Source: CAWUKT01 sp964352215
GTDB taxonomy: Bacteria > Bacteroidota > Bacteroidia > J057 > JADKCL01
DNA: 64,000 nt
NCBI GenBank assembly: GCA_964352215.1
Contig: CAYGRE010000001.1
Coordinates: forward strand, 62,001-126,000
Direction: 5' to 3'
Shown piece after piece: positions 8,216 to 15,970 of the stretch. The notes beneath the pieces are model-generated. The model did not search any database. It was not told the origin of the DNA and saw nothing but the letters and a program-made list of their open reading frames with translations. The position numbers were made by a program, and so were the translations under genes. Every line of letters starts with the position of its first letter. The stretch's first letter is position 1.

Positions 8216-8941
8216 ATGGCTTTTGCATCCTGGCTCCCACTGGGACTTGCCCTCAGGGATTACTATGAATCCGGGGAAAACAATTCTATCCGCGTATATA
8301 CGGTGGACGGTGAGATCACACCTTATCCGGCCGACCTCTTCTTCCGGGATTATGAAGACTTCAGCATCATGGATGAGATGGGTTGTCTGCTGGCGCGGGG
8401 GCGGGTGCTGGATGCAGGAGCAGGTGCTGGTTGCATCAGCATTTTCCTTCAGGAAGAACTCGATTTGGAAGTCACGGCAATTGACATTTCCAAGCATTGT
8501 GTGGAGATCATGAAGTCGATTGGTCTCAAAGATGCCCGTGAAGGAGATGTCTTTGGCATGGAAAACGAGCAATTCGATACGATTTTACTCTTGATGAACG
8601 GGATCGGATTTGTGGGCAATCTCGAAGGTTTGGAGCGGTTTCTGATACATACCAAGACGCTGCTTGCCCCAGGTGGACAGGTGTTATTTGACAGTTCGGA
8701 TTTGAAATTTGCCGATATTGGTGATGCAGATTTGAGGGGAGGACCGGGAAGTTACTACGGAGAGGTCGAGTATTCTCTGGAATATCAGGACATCCGGGGA
8801 AAGCCCTACCAGTGGTTGTACATTGATCCGGAAACCCTCAAGACGATAGCGGAAAGGCAGGGTTATGAGATGGAGATACTGCTTGAGGCCGATGAAGGAT
8901 ACTATTTTTGTCGCCTGACCTTGGCAGAAGCACCACAATGA
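8216..8941 (+). CDS. Class I SAM-dependent methyltransferase
   Basis: 241 residues. The SAM-binding motif I is VLDAGAGAGCIS (about residues 63-74), followed by an acidic strand end (VTAIDISKHCVEIM) and motif IV (FDTILLLMNGIGFVGN). The C-terminal part has a small beta-rich insertion (YYGEVEYSLEYQD…YQWLYIDPETL) and ends ADEGYYFCRLTL. The N-terminus (ALRDYYESGENNSIRVYTVDGE) is family-typical. The substrate cannot be read from sequence. Third gene of the operon. Confidence 0.85.
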   Translation: MAFASWLPLGLALRDYYESGENNSIRVYTVDGEITPYPADLFFRDYEDFSIMDEMGCLLARGRVLDAGAGAGCISIFLQEELDLEVTAIDISKHCVEIMKSIGLKDAREGDVFGMENEQFDTILLLMNGIGFVGNLEGLERFLIHTKTLLAPGGQVLFDSSDLKFADIGDADLRGGPGSYYGEVEYSLEYQDIRGKPYQWLYIDPETLKTIAERQGYEMEILLEADEGYYFCRLTLAEAPQ

Positions 8942-8985
8942 TTCAGTCAGAATCCCTACGATAACCCTCTCAACAGAACCACAAT

Positions 8986-9420
8986 GTGAACAAGGCCATG
9001 GAAAATGAACAAATAGCAGAACTATTTACCGCACTTCGGGGAGGAATCATTCAAGACCTCAACCGGGAAGGGGATACGATTCGGTTCAAAGTGATGCTGG
9101 AAGAAGTGGCCTCCAAGGAGAATCCTGATTTTTCCTTTTTCTATGCTTCGATCATGGGGTGCAAAGAGTTTTTCCTGCAGCCTTTTCGAAATGAGAGTAC
9201 GGTGCTGGACAGTCTGGACCAGGTGGAAAGGTTGGCCCCGGAGATTCATGAGGCGAGTGTTGATGGCAACCGCGTGAAGGTATTCTGTGCCCACAAAGGA
9301 GTTTCGAACGGAGCCCGTCTCAGCATCCAATGCGAACGCTTCGAGGTTTACAATGAGTCATTTGATGCTTTGGATGCAGCCGGCCTGGCAGAGCTGCGCT
9401 TCAGCAAGGATGGGGAATAG
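8986..9420 (+). CDS. Hypothetical protein
   Basis: 144 residues, no signal peptide or membrane segment, acidic overall. Two in-frame ATGs (8986 and 8998) are possible starts; the second gives MENEQIAEL. The content reads as mixed alpha/beta (…FKVMLEEVASKE…, GARLSIQCERFEVYNES). No family recognised. It follows the methyltransferase gene by 44 nt and is probably the last gene of that operon. Confidence 0.55.
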   Translation: MNKAMENEQIAELFTALRGGIIQDLNREGDTIRFKVMLEEVASKENPDFSFFYASIMGCKEFFLQPFRNESTVLDSLDQVERLAPEIHEASVDGNRVKVFCAHKGVSNGARLSIQCERFEVYNESFDALDAAGLAELRFSKDGE

Positions 9421-9481
9421 ATTTTCTGGAAGGTGCTCAGCAGCGGGTGCACAGCATCACTTTAGAAGGGCCGAGCCTGCT

Positions 9482-9541
9482 CAGGCTGGCTACCCGGAAC
9501 TACATTGGAAGTATTGGTAAATCTAAGGCTGGCTAGCCGAA
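9482..9541. repeat. Short direct repeat between convergent genes
   Basis: AGGCTGGCTA(C/G)CCG occurs twice, near 9482 and 9527, between the unknown gene ending at 9420 and the leftward gene ending at 9546. No obvious terminator hairpin was found here. Confidence 0.4.
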
Positions 9542-9545
9542 TCAC

Positions 9546-10169
9546 CTAGAAAGTGTAGAAGATGCTCAGACCGGCAATCCCGAAGCGGTAGGGGAAATTT
9601 CCCAACTCTTCGATCTCACGGGTGGGTTGGGCCAGACTCCAGTGGAAGCGGAAGATGTAATCTGAGAATCTTGTCTTCAGGTTCACTTCAACAATGGCGC
9701 TGGGATTGATCCAGCCTTCTCCCAATCTGAAAGTACCGATTGGATTGCCAAACTGGTCGAAGAAGTTCTGGCGCAGCAGCATATAGGTATAGGAGGCACC
9801 GATCCCGGCACCGATTCCAAACTTCTGCTCGTTGTAGGGCGTAGCATTGGCTCCCAGACGGGCGAGCAGGTAGACAGGGGTCTCGGACAGGAGACTCAAA
9901 CCAAATGCACTGGAAAATACAAAGGAAAAATTGGTGTTCGGATTGAGGCCAAGACTGATCTGATCATTGGAGTGCAAGAGAACATAATCCATTCCCAGGC
10001 CAAGTCCATAAAATGGCAGACGATCCGGGGAAGGACTTCCTTGTGGGGTCAGAGATACAAATGTATAGTTGAAGCCACCAAAGAATGTAGCTTTATCTGC
10101 AAGTTGGGCCTTTGTGGTCAGACCCAAAGCAGTCATCAAGAGCATCAGCAATCCGTATTTTTTAATCAT
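9546..10169 (-). CDS. Outer-membrane beta-barrel-like protein
   Basis: 207 residues. A signal peptide ends at TTKAQ (about residue 21). The rest alternates hydrophobic and polar residues with G-x-G turns (FYGLGLGMDYVLL, FGIGAGIGASYTYMLL, FRFHWSLAQ). The chain ends in aromatic FYTF, the terminal signature of outer-membrane barrels recognised by BAM. Substrate or role unknown. Transcribed alone and leftward; the next genes are divergent. Confidence 0.7.
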   Translation of the reverse strand: MIKKYGLLMLLMTALGLTTKAQLADKATFFGGFNYTFVSLTPQGSPSPDRLPFYGLGLGMDYVLLHSNDQISLGLNPNTNFSFVFSSAFGLSLLSETPVYLLARLGANATPYNEQKFGIGAGIGASYTYMLLRQNFFDQFGNPIGTFRLGEGWINPSAIVEVNLKTRFSDYIFRFHWSLAQPTREIEELGNFPYRFGIAGLSIFYTF

Positions 10170-10377
10170 TGCAAATCATCTTCTTATGGTAGAACTCATT
10201 GTTACCTGAGCTTATCCATTCTGTACACAAGGATAACTCTCAATCAGGCTCCAATGTTGAAATATACAATAAATAGGAGAAATACATTGGATATTTTGAA
10301 TGCGTGTCGAGTGTGTGGGGGCTTGTATGGTGTTGATATTCAGTAAATTGTATGGTTAAAGTAAAAAGCTGGCAAAG

Positions 10378-10407
10378 TTTGCAAATTCAAATATTTTACT
10401 AGCTTTG
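10378..10407 (+). promoter_or_regulatory. Promoter of the DUF3822-rsmD operon
   Basis: TTTG (10378-10381), 18-nt spacer, TAGCTTTG (10400-10407), fitting the Bacteroidota consensus. The ATG at 10420 would leave a leader of only about 6 nt. Confidence 0.55.
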
Positions 10408-10419
10408 GGATACGCTCTA

Positions 10420-11277
10420 ATGCAAAAAGAATTGTCCTCAGTCTACACTGCATATCGGTACCAAGGTCAATCCTTCAGCCCTAAAAGGTTGAAGAATTAC
10501 CTCCTGCGAATCCTCGTGCGGGATCAAACTTTGGTATATGTGGTATTGGACAAGGCCCACAAGATTCTTGCTACCAGGGAGTACCATGCCAAATCCCATT
10601 TGGAAATGGATGATTTTCTGGAAGAAGTGCGGGCGCAGGACTATTTCCTCAAGGAAGAATATGGTGTTTCACAGGTTGTGAGTGGCACCCTGGCCTTTTC
10701 CCTGATTCCCAACCAGTTTTTTGTATCTGAGCGGGTGAAGGATTTTGCCGGCACCCTGGTCCGGGAAACCACCGATCCAGGGAAGTCACCCGACCACCTT
10801 GAGTACCTGAAGATGGAGAAAACAGGTGCGACTGCGATATTTACCGTCCCCGGAAGTCTCAAGGAAAAATGTGACGATTGGCTTGAGGGTCCCGAGTACA
10901 TCCCCTCCTGTGAGCCTTTGATCAAGATGGCTGCCGGATTAACTGCCCCTGGCAAGGACTTGCTGATGACCACTTTGTTCTCCAACCAGTTCGTAGTCAC
11001 TGGCATGAAGAATGGTCGTCTGATGCTTTGCAACGCCTACGACTACAGTTCTGCAGCCGATCTGGTCTATTTTATCCAGCTAGTCTCTGATATGCTGGAG
11101 TTGGATGAGACCGCAAAGATCCTGATCAATGGGGACATCGACCCGGATGGTCAGTTGTTCAGCCAGCTCAAAGAGTTGGTGCCCCGTGCTGAGATTCCGG
11201 TGGATTTTCTACAAAGCCGTTTCGATTCTCCTGCCGAGGATATTCCTTACCATCGGTTTGCCTTCCTTTCTTTCTGA
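10420..11277 (+). CDS. DUF3822 family protein (ASKHA-like fold)
   Basis: 285 residues from the ATG at 10420; a TTG 15 nt earlier lies inside the predicted promoter. The sequence matches what I know of the Bacteroidota-specific DUF3822 family: an N-terminal strand pair (TLVYVVLDKAHKILATREY), FSLIPNQFF in the middle, then MTTLFSNQFVVTGMKNGRLMLCNAY and a C-terminal ILINGDIDPDGQLFSQL segment. It is usually found directly before rsmD, as here (2-nt gap), so it may share a role in ribosome maturation, but no function is established. Confidence 0.75.
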   Translation: MQKELSSVYTAYRYQGQSFSPKRLKNYLLRILVRDQTLVYVVLDKAHKILATREYHAKSHLEMDDFLEEVRAQDYFLKEEYGVSQVVSGTLAFSLIPNQFFVSERVKDFAGTLVRETTDPGKSPDHLEYLKMEKTGATAIFTVPGSLKEKCDDWLEGPEYIPSCEPLIKMAAGLTAPGKDLLMTTLFSNQFVVTGMKNGRLMLCNAYDYSSAADLVYFIQLVSDMLELDETAKILINGDIDPDGQLFSQLKELVPRAEIPVDFLQSRFDSPAEDIPYHRFAFLSF

Positions 11278-11279
11278 TT

Positions 11280-11810
11280 ATGCGCATTATCTCCGGCCGC
11301 TTCAAAGGCAGGATTCTCAAAGCTCCCCAAAAATTACCGGTACGTCCTACCACTGATCAGGCCAAAGAAGGACTGTTCAACATCCTGCACAATTGGTATG
11401 ACTTTGACGAATTGCGCGTGCTGGACCTCTTTGCCGGCACCGGGAATATTGGTTATGAGTTCTGGAGCCGGGGCGTGGCGCACCTGACTTCAGTGGATCA
11501 GCACCAGGGGTGTGTCAATTATATCAAGGGGCAATACCGGGAAATGGAGATCAATGGTGAAGTTATAAGGTCAGAGGCGGGGCGTTTCCTGGAGAAAACA
11601 GAAGGGAATTGGGACATTATTTTCATGGATCCACCCTATGGAATGCCTGGTTTAGACCACTTGGTGAGCAGGATTTTTGAGCGTGATTTGATCTCCGGAC
11701 ACGGTGTCGCTATCCTCGAGCACCCCAGCCAGGAAAGTTACACACACCTTGAGCATTTCAGCGAACAGAGAAAATACGGGGGGAGTATCTTTTCCATTTT
11801 CGAGAAGTAA
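11280..11810 (+). CDS. rsmD: 16S rRNA (guanine(966)-N2)-methyltransferase RsmD
   Basis: 176 residues, the usual length. The N-terminal MRIISGRFKGRIL and RPTTDQAKEGLFNIL segments are diagnostic. The SAM site is LDLFAGTGNIGYEFWSRG, and the catalytic motif of N2-guanine methylation is DPPYG (about residues 118-122). It methylates G966 (E. coli numbering) of 16S rRNA during 30S assembly. Starts 2 nt after the DUF3822 stop, so the two are translationally coupled. Confidence 0.93.
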   Translation: MRIISGRFKGRILKAPQKLPVRPTTDQAKEGLFNILHNWYDFDELRVLDLFAGTGNIGYEFWSRGVAHLTSVDQHQGCVNYIKGQYREMEINGEVIRSEAGRFLEKTEGNWDIIFMDPPYGMPGLDHLVSRIFERDLISGHGVAILEHPSQESYTHLEHFSEQRKYGGSIFSIFEK

Positions 11811-11851
11811 CTGTTACCCTAATGTGTTTATCCTAATACGAAAACCTGTTT

Positions 11852-11885
11852 TTCGTTCTTCTTAAAAGTTATTCGTTCTTCTTAA
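11852..11885. repeat. 14-nt direct repeat
   Basis: TTCGTTCTTCTTAA occurs at 11852-11865 and 11872-11885 (20-nt period), downstream of rsmD. Confidence 0.7.
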
Positions 11886-11896
11886 TTTACCCGGGT

Positions 11897-11954
11897 AACT
11901 CCCGTAAGAGTATGGACCTGATTTCTGCGCCGGGGTTCAGCTTGATCGGGAGTT
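11897..11954. terminator. Long hairpin downstream of rsmD, tentative terminator
   Basis: AACTCCCG (11897-11904) is complementary to CGGGAGTT (11947-11954), followed by TTCCTTTTT. The loop is long (42 nt), so this is tentative. Confidence 0.35.
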
Positions 11955-12040
11955 TTCCTTTTTGGGGAAACCAGGCTTTGCAAAACCATTGAAAAATACT
12001 ATTTTAGTGACTGTTATTTTAAGGTCAATTGTAACTTGTC

Positions 12041-13126
12041 ATGAAAAGCCGTTCCAACGATAATGAAATTGTACAGCGTAATCCTGAAATGGATGCTGAA
12101 AATTTCCAATCCAAAACTCCCCCTGCACTAAGTTTGGGTGCCAGTTCTGAAGGTCCTATCCAGGCGTACATGGAAAGTACGCTGAATGGTAGTGCTGCTC
12201 AGATTTCTAAGGATCTTAGTCTGGCTGTAACTCCCGACGATCCCCATGGTCTCTACGCAGAGTCTGGTAAAGTCGATGAGTCCAATGCCAAGTTGGAAGG
12301 TGTGGGAGCTGCCATTCGTCTCCAGGAAACAGGAGAGACGGCACAGGCAGAAGGGCAATCTCAGAAAAAGACACTCCACAAGGTTCTCCCCATCAATCTG
12401 ATGAACCGGACCAGTGGCGATGATATGCAATTGTACGCGGATTGTGGCCGTTCCAATTCTATGATCACTGGATCTCTGGACCGGGCCGCAAATTATACCG
12501 GGCTGGACGGCCAGGAAAAGCAATCTGCTTCAGGCGATCCGGCCAAGATGAAACTGGAGATTTTCCGTCATGTATTCGAAACGTTGAAGAACGATCCCGA
12601 ATATGCTGACGATGCGCGTCTTCAGAGAACGGTGACTACTTTCTACAAGTACCAGCAGGACGCTTACGATTATACCGATCAGATTGCGGCCGAACCTGAT
12701 GAGCGGAAGCATGGTCGTTTGAAAAAGATGCAGGAAGTATCCTGGCGCAAAATGTTGGAGACTTACGACCGTCTCCCCACGAAAACGAAAACTAAATTCG
12801 ATCAGGAGCTTGGCATCAATGCGTATGCCAATCCAGACATCGGAGAGGGATATACCATATCTTCAGGCGGCAACTACCACCACGGCATGAAAGACCAGAC
12901 CTGGAATTTTCACTGGGCAGGTGTGGTTATGAAGAGCAGCGATGGCAAAGACAATGTCACCCTCGAAAACTACGCAGTGGGTGATTGGGATGCTCAGAAC
13001 GCTGATTGGGCTTATGCCATGTACGGATCTGCTGAAGAAGGTGGGCAGACATTCCATGATAAAATGAATGCTACCACTGGCTTTGGACGTCGTCCGACCA
13101 CCATGGCCATCGGCAAGCGCAACTAG
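12041..13126 (+). CDS. Putative contractile-injection-system-associated cargo-like protein
   Basis: 361 residues with no signal peptide or membrane segment. Residues 1-110 are polar and low-complexity (N/Q/S/E/G-rich). About 130-160 there is a QLYADCGRSNSMITGS motif. A helical region (about 165-255, KLEIFRHVFETLKNDPEYADD … WRKMLETYDRLPTKTKTKFD) follows. The last 85 residues carry INAYANPDIGEGYTISSGG, then WNFHWAGVVMKS and a DNVTLENYA strand, then MYGSAEEGGQTFHDK. From memory, that ending recurs in Bacteroidota and cyanobacterial proteins encoded near DUF4157 proteins and extracellular contractile injection systems. No such machinery is in this window. The gene stands alone between long spacers, with a strong terminator after it. 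Function is inference only. Confidence 0.6.
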   Translation: MKSRSNDNEIVQRNPEMDAENFQSKTPPALSLGASSEGPIQAYMESTLNGSAAQISKDLSLAVTPDDPHGLYAESGKVDESNAKLEGVGAAIRLQETGETAQAEGQSQKKTLHKVLPINLMNRTSGDDMQLYADCGRSNSMITGSLDRAANYTGLDGQEKQSASGDPAKMKLEIFRHVFETLKNDPEYADDARLQRTVTTFYKYQQDAYDYTDQIAAEPDERKHGRLKKMQEVSWRKMLETYDRLPTKTKTKFDQELGINAYANPDIGEGYTISSGGNYHHGMKDQTWNFHWAGVVMKSSDGKDNVTLENYAVGDWDAQNADWAYAMYGSAEEGGQTFHDKMNATTGFGRRPTTMAIGKRN

Positions 13127-13167
13127 GCAATTGACCAGTGTCTTTTGACTTTGGTCAGGCCAGGTTG

Positions 13168-13211
13168 ATCCCTGATTTGAGTACAATACTCAGATCAGGG
13201 ATTTTAATTTT
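13168..13211 (+). terminator. Rho-independent terminator
   Basis: ATCCCTGAT (13168-13176) pairs perfectly with ATCAGGGAT (13194-13202). Inside it TGAGTA pairs with TACTCA, and TTTAATTTT follows. It ends the transcript of the cargo-like gene. Confidence 0.85.
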
Positions 13212-13354
13212 GGGCTAAATCTCGATATCTGATCCAGATATGTTATTTTTACCTGCTGGCTAGTTTGACTTTCTTGCAACCAAATCACCATTTCCACAGT
13301 CATTAGACCGTGGATGAGTTCCTTAAGGACTCGAAAATTATTTAGTTTCACAAT

Positions 13355-14629
13355 ATGAGTTATTTCCGGACTTATTTTTCGATCCTGTGCCTGACCCTGA
13401 TTTCCCTCAGTGGTTGCTCTTCAGAGGATGGTTCCGATATTCTGCAAAAGCCTATAGAAGATAAATTCGAAGTTATCATTACCACTACGGGGGAATTGCA
13501 AGCCAAGAATTCTATTGACATCATGGGGCCTCAAGGGGCGAGGAAGGCCGGAATCTATCAGATGAAGATTACACGTCTGGTACCTGAAGGAACTTATGTC
13601 AATGAAGGAGAGTTTGTGGCTGAACTGGATAAGTCGGACCTCCTCTCCAAGGTGAAAGAGGTCGAGATCAATCTCCAGAAGTTTCAATCCCAGTATACCC
13701 AGGCAAAGCTGGATTGTACCCTCACCCTTTCTCAAAGCCGGGATGAGATGATCAATCTCAAGTATGCGATGGAGCAGCGCAAGCTTGAGAAAGAGGAATC
13801 TATTTACGAGTCACCTTCGACGATCCGCCAGACTGAGATCGAGTTTGAGAAAGCAGAACGGGCTTTTCAGCAGTCGGAAAATAACTATCAGACCAAAGTC
13901 CAGCAGGCGACGGCTAAGATGAGGGAAGCAGAGGCCGACTTGTTCAAAGAACAACAGAAATACGCTGATTTTCAGCAGCTCTTTGGGGAGTTTACCATAT
14001 CGGCCCCCAGCAATGGTATGGTGATCTATTACCGGGAATACGATGGGAAGAAGCGAACGATCGGCTCTACGATATCGCCTTGGGGGCCGGAAGTGGCCAC
14101 CCTGCCCGACCTCAGTAAGATGGAATCTGTCACTTATGTCAATGAGGTCGATATCCAGAAAATAAAGAAAGGACAGCAGGTACGCATCAGTCTGGATGCC
14201 AACCCCGATAAGGTTCTTTCCGGAGAAGTGACACAAGTGGCAAATATTGGGGAACAACGCCCCAATTCCGATTCGAAGGTATTTGAGGTCAAAATTGAGG
14301 TCAATGAGGTCGATTCCCTTTTGAGGCCTGCCATGACTACCTCTAACCAAGTGGTGATTACCTCACTTTCCAAAGCGCTTTTTGTGCCGTTGGAAACGAT
14401 CCATACTGAAGATTCGCTCACCTTTATCTACAAACGTGAAGGCGGTTCAGCTGTCAAACAGGAAGTACGTCTTGGTTTGATGAACGAAAACCATGCTGTT
14501 ATTGAGGAAGGTGTCAGGTTGGAAGACGAGCTCTACCTGTCCATTCCTGAAGATTCCGATGACCTCCCGGTCAACCGCCTGGATAATCCTCAATCATCCC
14601 CTGAAAATGCTGCAAAAGCTCAGTTATAA
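13355..14629 (+). CDS. MacA-like periplasmic adaptor lipoprotein (HlyD/RND-MFP family)
   Basis: 424 residues. A lipoprotein signal with lipobox LSGC (C21) tethers it to a membrane. The order is typical for membrane fusion proteins: a lipoyl half (ITRLVPEGTYVNEGEFVAELD), a long coiled-coil hairpin (about 90-205, rich in Q, E and K), the second lipoyl half (FTISAPSNGMVIYY), and beta-barrel and membrane-proximal domains with a G-x-x-V-x-I-S-L-DANPD strand. It should bridge the inner-membrane permease encoded next with the TolC-like channel of the same operon. Its 3' end overlaps the permease start by 23 nt. The exported substrate is unknown. Confidence 0.85.
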   Translation: MSYFRTYFSILCLTLISLSGCSSEDGSDILQKPIEDKFEVIITTTGELQAKNSIDIMGPQGARKAGIYQMKITRLVPEGTYVNEGEFVAELDKSDLLSKVKEVEINLQKFQSQYTQAKLDCTLTLSQSRDEMINLKYAMEQRKLEKEESIYESPSTIRQTEIEFEKAERAFQQSENNYQTKVQQATAKMREAEADLFKEQQKYADFQQLFGEFTISAPSNGMVIYYREYDGKKRTIGSTISPWGPEVATLPDLSKMESVTYVNEVDIQKIKKGQQVRISLDANPDKVLSGEVTQVANIGEQRPNSDSKVFEVKIEVNEVDSLLRPAMTTSNQVVITSLSKALFVPLETIHTEDSLTFIYKREGGSAVKQEVRLGLMNENHAVIEEGVRLEDELYLSIPEDSDDLPVNRLDNPQSSPENAAKAQL

Positions 14630-15968
14630 TCTGTCCCAGGCACTGGCAGCTATTCTGCAGCGTCCCATGCGAAGTTTTCTGACTTCCCTCGGGATTATAT
14701 TTGGAGTAGGGGCAGTGATCGCTATGATGGCCATTGGTCAGGGCGCGAAGCAGGAGGTGCTGGAGCAGATGAAGATTCTGGGATCTAATAACCTCATCAT
14801 CGAACCGATTCTCACCCAGTCCGATGAAGATTTGAGTGACGAATTGGGGCAGGAGAATGAGAAAAAACGTTATTCACCCGGCTTGAGCCTGGCTGATGCC
14901 CAGAGCATTGTGGATATTGTGCCGGGGGTAACCGGGGTGAGTGTAGAGATTTTGCTGGAGACGGCTTTTATCCGTGAAGGCCGCAAGCGAAGCGGGAAGG
15001 TGGTCGGAGTTACTGATCGCTTCTTCCAACACGCATCTTTTGCCTTGGAGCGCGGGCAGTTGTTTTCGGAAAATCATTTCGAAGAGGCAGCTCCGGTTTG
15101 TATCATCGGCAGCGATGTCCAGGCCAAGTTTTTCTCTCAGGATGATCCCTTGGGGAAGCAGATCAAGGTGGGTAAAAACTGGTTGACCATTGTGGGTGTG
15201 GCGGCACGGAGAAGCTTCTCCAAGTCCAGCTTGCTGGACCTTGGGATCAGGGACTACAATATGGATATCTATACCCCGGTCAAAACGGTATTGTTGCGTT
15301 ACAAAAACAGGTCGCGGGTATCCCCTTACGATATCCAAATGGCAGCCAGGGCAAACTTCCAGAACAACAATATGATGGGGGAAGAACCAGCCGCAGAATC
15401 GAAACAAGCTGCGAATTATCACCAGATTGACCGCATGGTAGTCTCAGTAGGTGATGGGGTGGATATGTACAGGGTTGCCAATATCATTCGCCGGATGCTC
15501 ACCAGAAGGCACAATAAGGTGGTGGACACTGAGGTAAAAATTCCAGAGGAACTCCTGGCCCAAAAGGAAGAGACCACCGAGATGTTCAATTTTGTCCTCA
15601 TTGCGATTGCGGCTATCTCCCTGCTCGTGGGGGGAATTGGGATCATGAATATCATGTTGGCATCGGTCATGGAGCGGATCAAGGAAATCGGAGTAAGGCT
15701 GTCTTTGGGCGCTACCAAAAAGGACATTATCACTCAATTTTTGAGTGAATCCATCGCACTGTCCCTGGCGGGCGGAATCATAGGCATTTTGCTGGGCTTG
15801 GGACTCAGTTATGGGATTAAAAGCCTGTTTGGGGTACTTACCATCGTGACTGCACTGCCCATCGGAATCTCTTTCTTTGTCTCGGTTATGGTAGGTATCA
15901 TATTTGGGATCTTTCCTGCGCTCAAAGCAGCGAAACAAGACCCGGTCATTTCACTAAGGCACGAATAA
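14607..15968 (+). CDS. MacB/FtsX-type ABC transporter permease
   Basis: 453 residues from the ATG at 14607; earlier in-frame starts fall inside the adaptor gene and give no family resemblance. An N-terminal transmembrane helix (FLTSLGIIFGVGAVIAMMAIGQGA) precedes a large periplasmic MacB-PCD domain (about 50-320). Three C-terminal FtsX helices follow (LIAIAAISLLVGGIGIMNIM; ALSLAGGIIGILLGLG; and the last before PALKAAKQDPVISLRHE). There is no ATP-binding domain in this protein or elsewhere in the operon, so an ATPase must come from another locus. Efflux or lipoprotein/peptide export are the usual roles. Confidence 0.88.
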   Translation: MLQKLSYNLSQALAAILQRPMRSFLTSLGIIFGVGAVIAMMAIGQGAKQEVLEQMKILGSNNLIIEPILTQSDEDLSDELGQENEKKRYSPGLSLADAQSIVDIVPGVTGVSVEILLETAFIREGRKRSGKVVGVTDRFFQHASFALERGQLFSENHFEEAAPVCIIGSDVQAKFFSQDDPLGKQIKVGKNWLTIVGVAARRSFSKSSLLDLGIRDYNMDIYTPVKTVLLRYKNRSRVSPYDIQMAARANFQNNNMMGEEPAAESKQAANYHQIDRMVVSVGDGVDMYRVANIIRRMLTRRHNKVVDTEVKIPEELLAQKEETTEMFNFVLIAIAAISLLVGGIGIMNIMLASVMERIKEIGVRLSLGATKKDIITQFLSESIALSLAGGIIGILLGLGLSYGIKSLFGVLTIVTALPIGISFFVSVMVGIIFGIFPALKAAKQDPVISLRHE

Positions 15969-15970
15969 CA

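Noticed and set aside
14493..14606. 38-residue N-terminal extension of the MacB-type permease
   Set aside because: It lies inside the adaptor gene and has no family similarity; the ATG at 14607 precedes the known permease start.
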